The translations under genes were made by a program, and so were the position numbers. Under the pieces are notes generated by a model that searched no databases, was not told the origin of the DNA, and was given only the letters and a program-made list of their open reading frames with translations. This document shows, in pieces, positions 1 to 9,059 of a DNA stretch of 64,000 bases (position 1 is the stretch's first letter; the number at the start of each line of letters is the position of its first letter). The stretch is taken from NCBI RefSeq assembly GCF_036226745.1, contig NZ_CP109013.1, positions 7,936,001 through 8,000,000 on the forward strand. Reading direction: 5' to 3'. The DNA comes from Streptomyces sp. NBC_00683. GTDB lineage: Bacteria; Actinomycetota; Actinomycetes; Streptomycetales; Streptomycetaceae.

Positions 1-333
1 GACGACCTGAGCCACGCCGCCGCCGCCACGGCGCTCTGCGGTGTGTTCATGGCCTGGGCGGCGCTCCACCTGATGTACGCCACCCGGTACGCGTACATCT
101 ACTACGTGCCGACTGCGGGCGGGATCGACTTCAACACCGACGACCCGCCGCAGTACAGCGACTTCCTCTACTTCAGTTACAACCTCGGGATGACCTACCA
201 GGTCTCCGACACCGACGTGTCCAGTTCCATCATCCGTGCGGTGGCCCTGCGGCACTGCCTGCTGTCGTACGTGTTCGGCGCCAGCATCCTGGCGACCACG
301 ATCAACCTCGTCGCCGGAATCGTCACGCGTTGA
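1..333 (+). CDS. DUF1345 family membrane protein (3' end only)
   Basis: The reading frame is open from the first base of the window, so the N-terminus lies outside it; about 110 residues are visible. Features that recall the DUF1345 family are a membrane segment followed by an RYAYIYY-like stretch, a GGIDF motif, an [12 protein letters not shown] motif, and a final hydrophobic helix ending [12 protein letters not shown]. The family's biochemical role is unknown and it is predicted to be an integral membrane protein. It is convergent with cchA, with only 18 bases between the two stop codons, and probably marks the edge of the siderophore locus. Confidence 0.75.
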   Translation, partial: DDLSHAAAATALCGVFMAWAALHLMYATRYAYIYYVPTAGGIDFNTDDPPQYSDFLYFSYNLGMTYQVSDTDVSSSIIRAVALRHCLLSYVFGASILATTINLVAGIVTR

Positions 334-351
334 TACGGGGAGGCCGGCGGG

Positions 352-1299
352 TCAGGGGCGGCTGGTCAGGTAGCCGCCCATGTTGGTGAAGTACTCCGTC
401 GCCGGCAACTCCCGGCCGTCCTCGGTCCGTACGCGTGTCACGGCCAGGCCGTGGTTGCGGCCCGTGCGGGCGTCGGCTCCGGCGACGATCACCACGCCGT
501 CGCCCTCGCGGTAGAAGATGCGGCCGGGCGTACCGCCGTAGCGGCCCTCGGACACCACTGCGGCGAGGACCTCGAGCCGCTTGCCCTTGTGGAAGGCGTA
601 AGCGCTGGGGTACGGCTCGGACTGGGCGCGGACCAGGCGTTCGAGGTCCTCGGCCGGCCAGTTCCAGTCGATCCGGATGTCCTCGGCGGAGCGCTTGTGG
701 AAGAAGGTCGCCAGGGAACGGTCCTGCTTGGTGAACTCCGTCTGTCCGGACGCGATGAGCGCGAGTGCGCCGGTGGTGACCGGGGCGATGAGGTCGACGG
801 TCTTGTGGAACAGGTCGGTGGCGGTGTCCGTCGGGCCGACGGCAACCGCCTCCTGCCGGACGATGTCCCCGGCGTCCAGTTCGTCGTCCATCATGTGCGC
901 GGTGACGCCCACCTCGGGCTCGCCGTTGATGAGGGCCCAGATCAGCGGGGAGAAGCCGGCGTACTTCGGCAGCAGCGAGTCGTGGACGTTCAGCGTGCCG
1001 TGCCGGGGGAGGCCGAAGATGCGCGGGGGGATCCAGGTGCGCCAGTTGTTGGCGACGATGATGTCCGGGTCGGCCGCCTTGAGGCGCTCGAACAGTTCCT
1101 CGTCGTCCGGACGGTTGCGGATCAGGACCGGGACGCCGTGCTCCTCGGCGAGGTCGGCGACCGAGTCGCTCCAGATCTTCTCGTACGCGTGCTCACTCTT
1201 GGGGTGTGTCACGACCAGCACCACGTCGTGCTCGGAGTCCAGGAGGGCTTGCAGGGTGCGGTGCCCCCAGGTCTGGTATCCGAACATGACAACCCGCAT
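352..1299 (-). CDS. cchA: Hydroxyornithine formyltransferase CchA
   Basis: This 315-residue protein is related to methionyl-tRNA formyltransferase. Its Rossmann-like N-terminus starts MRVVMFGYQTWGHRTL, and the active-site region reads HDSLLPKYAGFSPLIWAL followed by GVTAHMMDDELDAGDI. In coelichelin biosynthesis it would transfer a formyl group from N10-formyl-tetrahydrofolate to N5-hydroxyornithine, giving the formyl-hydroxyornithine used by the NRPS. A GAGGAGGA ribosome binding site precedes the ATG. It is divergent from cchB across a region with two iron boxes, so iron-repressed expression is expected. The assignment rests on the fold and on the cluster context. Confidence 0.9.
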   Translation of the reverse strand: MRVVMFGYQTWGHRTLQALLDSEHDVVLVVTHPKSEHAYEKIWSDSVADLAEEHGVPVLIRNRPDDEELFERLKAADPDIIVANNWRTWIPPRIFGLPRHGTLNVHDSLLPKYAGFSPLIWALINGEPEVGVTAHMMDDELDAGDIVRQEAVAVGPTDTATDLFHKTVDLIAPVTTGALALIASGQTEFTKQDRSLATFFHKRSAEDIRIDWNWPAEDLERLVRAQSEPYPSAYAFHKGKRLEVLAAVVSEGRYGGTPGRIFYREGDGVVIVAGADARTGRNHGLAVTRVRTEDGRELPATEYFTNMGGYLTSRP

Positions 1300-1337
1300 G
1301 GGGTTCCTCCTCAGGGTAGGGACTGGTCGTTGGTCAG

Positions 1338-1356
1338 TAAAGCAAGCCTTACCTTA
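1338..1356 (-). promoter_or_regulatory. Iron box (DmdR/IdeR-type operator) upstream of cchA
   Basis: Read on the minus strand the site is TAAGGTAAGGCTTGCTTTA. It matches the actinobacterial iron-box consensus TTAGGTTAGGCTAACCTAA well in the left half and poorly in the right half. It lies about 40 bases before the cchA start. Confidence 0.65.
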
Positions 1357-1442
1357 GTATGCAACGCGATGGCGTGAAGCCGTAGTTGGCGGGAGCTCCT
1401 GCGACCGCCCGTCCGGCCTGCCCTATCGACAGCTCCACGGGA

Positions 1443-1461
1443 TTAGCTTAGGCTTACCTAA
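1443..1461 (+). promoter_or_regulatory. Iron box upstream of cchB
   Basis: The site reads TTAGCTTAGGCTTACCTAA, two mismatches from the palindromic consensus. It lies about 90 bases before cchB in the cchA/cchB divergent region and probably governs the cchB-cchE transcription unit. Confidence 0.85.
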
Positions 1462-1548
1462 ATTCCAGCGGGCCGCTTCGTCGGCGTGCTCACATCCCGT
1501 ACCTTCCCCCACGCCTGACAGGCGGCTTCCCCGCACGATGGGAGTGAC

Positions 1549-2904
1549 ATGTCACAGGTTCTTCCTGGCGACGTAACACCGGTCCACGACCTCATTGGCA
1601 TCGGCTTCGGCCCGTCCAATGTGGCCATGGCGATCGCGATCAGCGAGCACAACGCACGCGCCGGCTCACAGGAGGCGGTCAGCGCTCACTTCTTCGAGCA
1701 GCAGCCACGCTTCGGCTGGCACCGCGGCATGCTGATCGACGACGCGACCATGCAGGTGTCCTTCCTCAAGGACCTGGTGACGCTCCGGAACCCGACCAGT
1801 GAGTTCAGCTTCCTCTGCTATCTGAAGAGCAAGGGCCGGCTGGTCGACTTCATCAACCACAAGAACCTCTTCCCGCTGCGGGTAGAGTTCCACGACTACT
1901 TCGAGTGGGCCGCGGCCCAGGTCGACGACATGGTCTCCTACGGCAACGAGGTCGTCGGGGTCACACCCGTCGTCCGTGACGGCACCGTGGAGTACGTGGA
2001 CGTGACGGTCCGGTCGGGGGAGGGTCTCGAGGTCCACCGGGCCCGCAACCTCGTCATCGGCACCGGGCTGCGTCCCCTCATGCCGGAGGGTGTCGAGCGC
2101 GGCGACCGCGTCTGGCACAACTCCGATCTGCTGGCGAAGGTCGCCGGGCTGGAAGGCACGTCGCCCTCCCGGTTCGTCGTCGTGGGCGCCGGGCAGAGCG
2201 CCGCCGAGAACGTCGCCTACCTGCACCGCGTCTTCCCCGAGGCCGAGATCTGCGCGGTCTTCTCGCGCTACGGCTACAGCCCCGCCGACGACAGCAGCTT
2301 CGCCAACCGGATCTTCGATCCCGAGGCGGTCGACCAGTACTTCACGGCGCCCGACGAGACCAAGCGCAAGCTGATGGACTACCACGGCAACACCAACTAC
2401 GCCGTGGTGGACATCGACCTCATCGACGACCTGTACCGCCAGGCGTACCAGGAGAAGGTCCTCGGGACCGAACGGCTGCGCTTCGTCAACGTGTCCCGGC
2501 TCACCGGTGTCCAGGAGACGCCGGAGAAGGTCCGGTCCACCGTGAAGTCCCTCGTCACGGGTGAGGAGAGCGAGCTCGACGCCGACATCGTGGTGTTCGC
2601 CACCGGCTACAGCCCCGTCGACCCGCTCGGCCTCCTCGGCGACGTCGCGGACCGCTGCCTGCGCGACGACGAGGGCCGTGTCCGCGTCGAGCGCGACTAC
2701 CGCATAGCGACCGACTCCGACCTGCGTTGCGGCATCTATCTGCAGGGCGGCACGGAGCACACGCACGGCATCACGTCGTCCCTGCTGTCCAACACCGCGA
2801 TCCGGGTCGGCGAGATCCTGGACTCGCTGCTCGACCGGGGCGTCAAGTCCGCCTCCGACGAGGCCAGGCCGGTCGCGGACGGAGCCGGGAGCACAGTCCG
2901 CTAG
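1549..2904 (+). CDS. cchB: L-ornithine N5-monooxygenase CchB
   Basis: This 451-residue flavoprotein monooxygenase belongs to the SidA/PvdA/IucD family and hydroxylates the side-chain nitrogen of ornithine using FAD, NADPH and O2, the first committed step of hydroxamate formation. An FAD-binding GIGFGPSNVAMAIAI motif lies at about residues 24-38. An NADPH-binding VVVGAGQSAAENVAYL lies near 207-222, and the DIVVFATGYSP motif typical of the class is near 345. A GGGAG ribosome binding site precedes the ATG and an iron box lies upstream. It is the first gene of a run leading into the importer genes. Confidence 0.95.
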   Translation: MSQVLPGDVTPVHDLIGIGFGPSNVAMAIAISEHNARAGSQEAVSAHFFEQQPRFGWHRGMLIDDATMQVSFLKDLVTLRNPTSEFSFLCYLKSKGRLVDFINHKNLFPLRVEFHDYFEWAAAQVDDMVSYGNEVVGVTPVVRDGTVEYVDVTVRSGEGLEVHRARNLVIGTGLRPLMPEGVERGDRVWHNSDLLAKVAGLEGTSPSRFVVVGAGQSAAENVAYLHRVFPEAEICAVFSRYGYSPADDSSFANRIFDPEAVDQYFTAPDETKRKLMDYHGNTNYAVVDIDLIDDLYRQAYQEKVLGTERLRFVNVSRLTGVQETPEKVRSTVKSLVTGEESELDADIVVFATGYSPVDPLGLLGDVADRCLRDDEGRVRVERDYRIATDSDLRCGIYLQGGTEHTHGITSSLLSNTAIRVGEILDSLLDRGVKSASDEARPVADGAGSTVR

Positions 2905-2991
2905 CCCGCAGTCGCGGGGGATCAGGGCCGAGGCGCGGGGTGACCGACTGCCGCGCCTCCGCAGTGGATCAAAGGGATAACGTACGTCGAC

Positions 2992-4050
2992 ATGAGCACG
3001 ACTGCAGTTGAGCGCCTCGCGACCGGGGGAACAACGCAAGCCCGCCGGCGCCGGGTTGTGGGTTTGGCCACGCTTGTGGTGATCCTCCTGATCGTGGGGG
3101 TGATGTCGTTGGCCGTCGGGGCGCGCGCGTTGAGCCCTGGCGAGGTGTGGCACGGGCTGTTCGCCGCGCCGGACTCCGACCAGCGGCTCACCGAGATCAG
3201 GCTCATCGTGGAGACCGTGCGGGTGCCCCGGACGGTGCTCGCCATCGTGGCGGGCGTCGCCCTGGGGGTCGGCGGGGCGCTGATCCAGGGGTACACGCGC
3301 AACCCCATCGCCGACACGGGCCTGCTGGGGGTGAACTCCGGAGCCTCGTTCGCCGTGGTGACGGTGATCGCCCTGTTCGGGCTCTCCAACCCGTTCCAGT
3401 ACGTCTGGTTCGCCTTCCTGGGAGCCGCGGTCGCCGGCGTCGTCGTGTTCGGACTGGCGAGCATCGGCCGGGGGGCGGGCAACCCGCTGACGCTCGCACT
3501 GGCCGGGCAGGGGATCACGGTGTTCCTCGCGGCGATGACCACGGCGGTCGCGCTGGCGGACAAGGAGTCGCTGAACGCGCTGCGGTTCTGGAACGCCGGT
3601 TCCGTGGCCGGGGTCGGGTTCGACGTCATCTGGCCGGTGACCGCGTTCATCGCGGTCGGGCTGGTGCTGGCCCTGACTCAACTGCCCACCCTCAACCTGC
3701 TCAACCTGGGTGACGACGTGGCGCGAGGGCTCGGGGTGAACATCGCGCTGAGCCGGACCGTCGGCATCGTCGCGATCACCCTGATGGCGGGCGCGGCGAC
3801 GGCCGCGTGCGGACCCATCGCGTTCCTCGGGCTCATGGTGGCCCACGTGGCCCGGTACCTGACCGGCCCGGACTATCGCTGGCTGGTGCCGTACGCGGGT
3901 CTGCTCGGAGCCGTCGTCCTGCTGGTCTGTGACATCGTGGCCCGTTTGGTGGTGCGGCCGGGTGAGCTGGACGCGGGAGTCGTCGTCGCCCTCCTCGGCG
4001 CCCCGTTCTTCGCGGCCCTGGTGTGGCGAGGAAAGTTCAGGAACGCATGA
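2992..4050 (+). CDS. cchC: Ferric-siderophore ABC importer permease CchC
   Basis: A 352-residue FecCD-family permease with about ten hydrophobic helices. Characteristic segments are RVPRTVLAIVAGVALGVGGALIQG and the cytoplasmic coupling stretch ACGPIAFLGLMVAHVAR, which contacts the ATPase. It should form the membrane channel together with CchD for uptake of ferric coelichelin delivered by CchF. Its stop overlaps the cchD start in ATGA, indicating translational coupling. Confidence 0.93.
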   Translation: MSTTAVERLATGGTTQARRRRVVGLATLVVILLIVGVMSLAVGARALSPGEVWHGLFAAPDSDQRLTEIRLIVETVRVPRTVLAIVAGVALGVGGALIQGYTRNPIADTGLLGVNSGASFAVVTVIALFGLSNPFQYVWFAFLGAAVAGVVVFGLASIGRGAGNPLTLALAGQGITVFLAAMTTAVALADKESLNALRFWNAGSVAGVGFDVIWPVTAFIAVGLVLALTQLPTLNLLNLGDDVARGLGVNIALSRTVGIVAITLMAGAATAACGPIAFLGLMVAHVARYLTGPDYRWLVPYAGLLGAVVLLVCDIVARLVVRPGELDAGVVVALLGAPFFAALVWRGKFRNA

Positions 4051-5108
4051 ATGTGACAGATGTGAAGCCGTCGGTGGCGCCGGGATTGCGCCTGGGCCAT
4101 GTGTCGTTCGTATGGCGGCCCTGGCTCCTGTGCGTCACGCTGCTGCTGATGACGGCGACCTTCCTGGTGTTCTGCCTGTCCGTCAGCATCGGGGACTTCC
4201 CCATCGGCCTCTCCCGGGTGATCGCCACGCTCCTCGGCAGGGGCGAGCAGTTCGACGAGTTCATCATCATGGATCTGCGTATGCCGCGGGCCCTGGCCGG
4301 GCTCGTCGTGGGCATCGCCCTGGGAGTGTCCGGGGCGATCACGCAGTCCATCGCGCGCAATCCGCTCGCCAGCCCGGACATTCTGGGTATCACCGGAGGA
4401 GCCAGCGCGGTCGCGGTGTTCCTGGTGACGGTGTCGGGCGGTACCGCCGCGGCGGTCGTCAACTCCGTGGGCCTGTCCGCCGCGGCGCTCGCCGGCGGCC
4501 TCGGAACGGGGCTCCTGGTGTACTTCCTGGCGTGGCGGCGCGGGATCGACGGCTTCCGGCTCATCCTCATCGGCATCTCGGTGAGCGCCGCGATGGAGGC
4601 GATCACGACCTGGCTGCTGGTCTCGGCCGACATCAGGGATGTGGCACGGGCCCAGACATGGCTGGTCGGCTCGTTGGACAACCGGTCCTGGGACGAGGTC
4701 GAAGTCGCGCTGTGGGGCACGCTCGTGCTCATGGCCGCCGTGGCCTGCGTCGCGTTCCAGTTCAAGCCGATGCACCTCGGCGACGAGATCGCCGCGGGTC
4801 TCGGCGTCCGGTACTCGTGGGTGCGGGCGGTCCTCCTGCTGTGCGCGGTGCTGCTGGCCGCCATGGCGGTGAGCGCGGCCGGTCCCGTTCCGTTCGTCGC
4901 GCTGGTGGCGCCGCAGGTGGCGATGCGTCTGGCGAGGTACCCGACCCCGCCGATGGTGGCCTCCGGCATGGTCGGGGCGTTGCTGCTGATCGGCGCCGAC
5001 CTGTTCGCGCGTACGGCACTGCCGATCAGCCTCCCCGTCGGCGTGGTCACCGCCGCGATCGGCGGCCCCTTCCTCGTGTACCTGCTGGTGCGCGCGAACC
5101 TCAGATAG
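4047..5108 (+). CDS. cchD: Ferric-siderophore ABC importer permease CchD
   Basis: The second FecCD-family permease subunit, 353 residues. The helix LRMPRALAGLVVGIALGVSG, the ITQSIARNPLASPDILGI stretch and the coupling region SAAGPVPFVALVAPQVA are typical. The ATG at 4047 is chosen over a GTG at 4023 because it overlaps the cchC stop in ATGA and has AGGA at a suitable distance. It probably pairs with CchC and CchE. Confidence 0.93.
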   Translation: MNVTDVKPSVAPGLRLGHVSFVWRPWLLCVTLLLMTATFLVFCLSVSIGDFPIGLSRVIATLLGRGEQFDEFIIMDLRMPRALAGLVVGIALGVSGAITQSIARNPLASPDILGITGGASAVAVFLVTVSGGTAAAVVNSVGLSAAALAGGLGTGLLVYFLAWRRGIDGFRLILIGISVSAAMEAITTWLLVSADIRDVARAQTWLVGSLDNRSWDEVEVALWGTLVLMAAVACVAFQFKPMHLGDEIAAGLGVRYSWVRAVLLLCAVLLAAMAVSAAGPVPFVALVAPQVAMRLARYPTPPMVASGMVGALLLIGADLFARTALPISLPVGVVTAAIGGPFLVYLLVRANLR

Positions 5109-5158
5109 AGCACGCACAGGCTTCGGCAATCCAGGCAATCTTGACTAGAGGGGGGCTT

Positions 5159-5998
5159 GTGGCCGCTCAGTACATCACCGAGATCGAGTCCGGCGTCGAT
5201 GACGTCGCACGGCTGGCAGCCAGGGGCGTCACGGTCGGGTACGGCAGCCGGACCGTCATCGACGGCCTCGACGTGGCGATCCCGCCAGGGGTGATCACCA
5301 CGATCATCGGCCCCAACGGCTGCGGGAAGTCGACCCTGTTGCGCACCCTGACGCGGCTGCTCAAGCCGACCGGCGGCACGGTCGTGCTGGACGGTGAGGA
5401 CATCGCCCGGCTCAGGTCCAGGGACGTGGCGAAGAAGCTCGGTCTGCTGCCGCAGGCACCGGTCGCGCCGGAGGGGCTGACCGTCTCCGATCTGGTCGCC
5501 AGGGGGCGTCATCCGCACCAGAGCTGGCTGCGGCAGTGGTCGTCGGACGACGCCGATGTCGTGGAGCGCGCGCTGGCCATGACCGGGGTGTCCGAACTGG
5601 CGGACCGTCCGGTCGACTCGCTGTCCGGCGGACAGCGTCAGCGCGTATGGATATCGATGACGCTGGCCCAGGGCACCGACCTGCTGCTGCTGGACGAGCC
5701 GACCACCTACCTGGATCTGGCGCACGCGATCGACGTGCTCGACCTGGTGGACGACCTGCACGAGTCGGGATGCACGGTGGTCATGGTGTTGCACGACCTC
5801 AATCTGGCCACGCGTTACAGCGACAACCTCATTGTGATGAAAGAGGGTTCGATCCTCGCGCAGGGTCACCCGCGCGACGTGATCACGGCCGAGCTGCTGC
5901 AGGAGGCGTTCGGGCTGCGCGCCATGGTGATCGAGGACCCGGTGGGCGACCGGCCGCTCATCGTTCCGATCGGCCGGACGCACGTCCAGTTCAACTGA
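5159..5998 (+). CDS. cchE: Ferric-siderophore ABC importer ATPase CchE
   Basis: A 279-residue ATPase of the FepC/FecE type. It shows Walker A (IIGPNGCGKSTLLR), a Q-loop (GLLPQAP), the signature [12 protein letters not shown], Walker B (LLLLDEPTTYLD) and the switch histidine in MVLHDLN. The GTG at 5159 is chosen because AGAGGGGGG directly precedes it. It follows cchD by about 50 bases and would power the CchCD channel. Confidence 0.93.
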   Translation: MAAQYITEIESGVDDVARLAARGVTVGYGSRTVIDGLDVAIPPGVITTIIGPNGCGKSTLLRTLTRLLKPTGGTVVLDGEDIARLRSRDVAKKLGLLPQAPVAPEGLTVSDLVARGRHPHQSWLRQWSSDDADVVERALAMTGVSELADRPVDSLSGGQRQRVWISMTLAQGTDLLLLDEPTTYLDLAHAIDVLDLVDDLHESGCTVVMVLHDLNLATRYSDNLIVMKEGSILAQGHPRDVITAELLQEAFGLRAMVIEDPVGDRPLIVPIGRTHVQFN

Positions 5999-6024
5999 GG
6001 GCCGAGTAAGGGAAATCGTCAAGG

Positions 6025-6043
6025 TTAGGCTAGGCTAACCTCA
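6025..6043 (+). promoter_or_regulatory. Iron box upstream of cchF
   Basis: The site reads TTAGGCTAGGCTAACCTCA, two mismatches from consensus. It sits about 70 bases before cchF and gives the binding protein and the cchG exporter their own iron-responsive promoter. Confidence 0.88.
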
Positions 6044-6114
6044 CCAACGCAGGATAAGGTTTGGCTGCCCTTAGACGGGGGCACGCGGACAGCGCGAAAG
6101 CAAGGGATTCCCGG

Positions 6115-7167
6115 ATGCTCCTCCATAGAACGACGACGGTCACGAAGTCCTGGCGGCGGTTGGCGGCCGTCGTGTCCGCCGCGACGCTCGGCGTCGGCCT
6201 TCTCGCCGGATGTGGTTCCGACACGGCGGACAAGAAGACTGACAAGGCTCCGGCCGCCGCCTCCGGCGCGTTCCCGGTCACCGTGGAGCACGCGTTCGGA
6301 TCGACGAAGATCGACAAGGCCCCCAAGCGGGTCGTCACCGTCGGCTACACGGACGATCAGACCGTCCTGGCCTTCGGTATCAAGCCGGTCGGCATGGTCG
6401 ACCAGTACCCGAACCCGGCCGGTCAGTCCCCCGACATCAACACCCAGTGGCCCTGGGTCAAGGACAAGTGGGGCGACGCCCGCCCCGAGGTCGTCATGAA
6501 GAACGGCGACGCGGGCCCCAACTTCGAGAAGATCGCCTCCCTGCGGCCGGACCTGATCCTCGCCGTCTACTCCGAGGTCGACCAGGCCGCCTACGACAAG
6601 CTCTCCAAGATCGCTCCCACGGTGGGCCGCACCAAGGGCGAGAAGGAGCTCTTCAGCGCACCGTGGCAGGACAACGCGGTCCACATCGCCAAGGCGCTCG
6701 GCAAGGAGGCCGAGGGCACCGCGATGGTCAAGAGCGTCCAGGGCCAGCTCGACGCGGCCCGTGAGGCGCACCCGCAGTTCGGCAAGGAGACCGCTGTCGC
6801 GGTGTCCTGGTACAAGGACTCGATCTCGGCCTTCACCACCACCGACGTGCGCGGCCGACTGCTGACGGGCATCGGCTACAAGGGTGCGACGGAGATCGAC
6901 AAGATCGCCGGCGGCGAGTTCTCCACCGCCCTCTCCCCGGAGCGCGTCGACCTGATCGACGTCGACCGCATCGTCGTCATCAACGACAAGGCGGACACGG
7001 AAGCGCTGAAGAAGTTCGAGCTGTTCAACAACCTGTCCGCGGTCAAGGCCGGCAAGGTCTCGTACCTGCTGGACAGTGAGGGCCCGGCGGTCGGTGCGGC
7101 TCTGTCCCAGGGCACCCTGCTGTCCATGCCGTACGGGGTCGACGAGCTCGTCAAGTCGGTCGAGTAG
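6115..7167 (+). CDS. cchF: Siderophore-binding lipoprotein CchF
   Basis: A 350-residue periplasmic-binding-protein-type lipoprotein of the FhuD/FepB class. An arginine-containing signal peptide ends in the lipobox LLAGC near residue 37, so the protein should be anchored on the outer face of the membrane. The family's KRVVTVGYTDDQTVLAFGIKPVG segment and a PDLILAVYSEVD stretch are visible. It should capture ferric coelichelin for CchCDE. The ATG at 6115 has AAGGGA upstream; an earlier in-frame start at 6061 would only lengthen the region before the signal peptide. Confidence 0.93.
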   Translation: MLLHRTTTVTKSWRRLAAVVSAATLGVGLLAGCGSDTADKKTDKAPAAASGAFPVTVEHAFGSTKIDKAPKRVVTVGYTDDQTVLAFGIKPVGMVDQYPNPAGQSPDINTQWPWVKDKWGDARPEVVMKNGDAGPNFEKIASLRPDLILAVYSEVDQAAYDKLSKIAPTVGRTKGEKELFSAPWQDNAVHIAKALGKEAEGTAMVKSVQGQLDAAREAHPQFGKETAVAVSWYKDSISAFTTTDVRGRLLTGIGYKGATEIDKIAGGEFSTALSPERVDLIDVDRIVVINDKADTEALKKFELFNNLSAVKAGKVSYLLDSEGPAVGAALSQGTLLSMPYGVDELVKSVE

Positions 7168-7213
7168 AGATGGTGGTCAACCTGTCCAGCCCCCGGCCCG
7201 AACCGGTCCGCGC

Positions 7214-9001
7214 GTGAGTGTCACCGATACACGCGTCGCACCGGCAACACTGCGCACGGCGACCGGACGCGAGGGCACCCGATGGGTGGCGGCGCACTGC
7301 CGCGAGTTGCCATGGCTGACCGCCGCCACCGTGTTCACCACGGTGGCGGGGGCAGCGCTCCAGGTGCTCCCGGTCCTGCTGCTCGGCCAAGTGGTCGACG
7401 GGGTCGTCGAAGGCGAATCCCGCTCGGTCCTGGTCACGATCGGGGCGTTGATGGTGGCCGCCGCGGTGTTCGGCGCGGCGGCCACCGCGGCGTCGACGTA
7501 CCTGATCGGGCGGCTGGGTGCGGATCTGCTCGCGCGGCTGCGCGAAGGTGCCGTCCGGGCGGTGCTCGGGATGCCGAGCGCGCGCATCGAGCAGGTCGGC
7601 CGGGGAGATGTGCTCTCCCGGGTCGGTGACGATGTGGCCGTGCTGTCCAGGGGTATCCGAACGGCCATCCCCACGGTGTTCTCGGCCGGAGTGCTGGTCG
7701 CCATCGCCACGGCCGGCATGTTCGGACTGGACTGGCGGCTCGGCCTCGCGGGCGCCGGCGCACTGCCCGCGTACGCGCTGGCCCTGCGCTGGTACCTCCC
7801 CCGCTCCGCCCCGCTCTACCGCAAGCAACGGGCCGCCCAGGCGGACCGTGCGCAGGCGTTGATCAGCGGCCTGAACGGGATCGACACCGTCCGGGCGTAC
7901 CGCCTCGAGGGCGCCTTCCGCGAGAAGGTGACCAGTGAGTCCTGGCGGGTGCGCGATCTCGGCATCGAGGTGTTCCGGTTCTTCGGCCGGTTCGTCGGCC
8001 GGGAGAACCGCGCCGAGTTCATCGGTCTGGTCCTCATCCTCGTGGTGGGGTACGCCCTGCTGGAGGCCGACATGGCCAGCCTGGGCGAGGTGTCGGCGGC
8101 CCCGCTGATGTTCCACCGGCTGTTCACGCCGCTGGGCGCCATCATGTTCACCTTCGACGAGGCGCAGAAGTCGGGCGCCAGCCTGACCCGGCTGGTCGGG
8201 GTGCTGGGGGAGGCCGCGGAGGAGCGCCTGGTGGGCGACTCCACCGTCGCGCCGGCCAAGGCCGTGCCGTACCCGGTGACGGTGGAGGGACTGACGTTCA
8301 CCTATCCCGACACCGAGGATCCCGTCCTACGGGATGTCAGCCTGTCGATCCCGGCGGGCGGTTCGCTCGCCCTGGTGGGGGCGACGGGCGCGGGCAAATC
8401 GACGCTGGCCGCGCTGATCGCGGGCATCGGGACCCCGCAGGCCGGATCGGTGCGTATCGGGTCGAGCGACCTGGCCGGAATGGACGAGGCAGGCGCACGT
8501 GCCCTGGTGAGCATCCTGACGCAGGAGACGCACGTGTTCTCCGGTCCGCTCGCCGACGATCTGCGGCTGGCCGCGCCGGAAGCGACCGATGCGGAACTGA
8601 TGGGCGCGTTGCGCACCGTTGGTGCCGACGGGTGGGTCCAGGCGCTGCCCGACGGACTGCACAGCATGGTCGGCGAGGGCGGAGAGCGCCTGGACGTGAC
8701 CAAGGTCGCCCAGGTGGCCCTGGCCCGGCTGGTGTTGGGCCGGGCCCCGGTGGTGGTGCTCGACGAGTCGACCGCGGAGGCGGGCAGCGAGGGCGCCGCA
8801 GAGCTGGAGCGGGCCGTGCTGGCCGCGTGCGCGGGCCGGACCACGTTGTTCGTGGCGCACAGGCTGACCCAGGCGATGGCGGCGGACCGGATAGCTGTGC
8901 TGGACGCCGGGCGCGTGGTGGAGCAGGGAACGCACGAGGAGTTGGTGGCTCTCGGCGGCCGCTATGCCCGACTGTGGCGGGCCTGGCGTGAAGGTAGTTA
9001 G
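7214..9001 (+). CDS. cchG: ABC half-exporter CchG
   Basis: A 595-residue fusion of a six-helix transmembrane domain and an ATPase domain, the layout of siderophore half-exporters. The ATPase has a good Walker A (GATGAGKSTLAA), Walker B with the catalytic glutamate (VVVLDEST) and the switch histidine (FVAHRLT). The ABC signature normally reading LSGGQ is degenerate (GERLDVTK). This is the mirror image of CchI, which keeps the signature but has lost the other motifs. The two probably form a heterodimer with one working ATP site. The GTG start has no obvious ribosome binding site, so the N-terminus is uncertain. Confidence 0.88.
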   Translation: MSVTDTRVAPATLRTATGREGTRWVAAHCRELPWLTAATVFTTVAGAALQVLPVLLLGQVVDGVVEGESRSVLVTIGALMVAAAVFGAAATAASTYLIGRLGADLLARLREGAVRAVLGMPSARIEQVGRGDVLSRVGDDVAVLSRGIRTAIPTVFSAGVLVAIATAGMFGLDWRLGLAGAGALPAYALALRWYLPRSAPLYRKQRAAQADRAQALISGLNGIDTVRAYRLEGAFREKVTSESWRVRDLGIEVFRFFGRFVGRENRAEFIGLVLILVVGYALLEADMASLGEVSAAPLMFHRLFTPLGAIMFTFDEAQKSGASLTRLVGVLGEAAEERLVGDSTVAPAKAVPYPVTVEGLTFTYPDTEDPVLRDVSLSIPAGGSLALVGATGAGKSTLAALIAGIGTPQAGSVRIGSSDLAGMDEAGARALVSILTQETHVFSGPLADDLRLAAPEATDAELMGALRTVGADGWVQALPDGLHSMVGEGGERLDVTKVAQVALARLVLGRAPVVVLDESTAEAGSEGAAELERAVLAACAGRTTLFVAHRLTQAMAADRIAVLDAGRVVEQGTHEELVALGGRYARLWRAWREGS

Positions 9002-9031
9002 GTAAGCCTGACTTAGGGTAGCCTAACTTCC
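8998..9031 (+). promoter_or_regulatory. Two overlapping iron boxes upstream of the NRPS gene cchH
   Basis: Bases 8998-9016 read TTAGGTAAGCCTGACTTAG. Bases 9013-9031 form a second, overlapping half-palindrome (GGAAGTTAGGCTACCCTAA on the minus strand). Tandem overlapping boxes suggest cooperative repressor binding. The first box begins inside the last codons of cchG. Confidence 0.8.
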
Positions 9032-9059
9032 ATACCTTGGAAGGGACACTGAGTCTTCG

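Noticed and set aside
1666..3846. A 726-codon open frame on the minus strand opposite cchB and cchC
   Set aside because: It is a GC-rich antisense shadow with low-complexity Arg/His/Asp-rich translation and no ribosome binding site; the plus-strand genes are clear.
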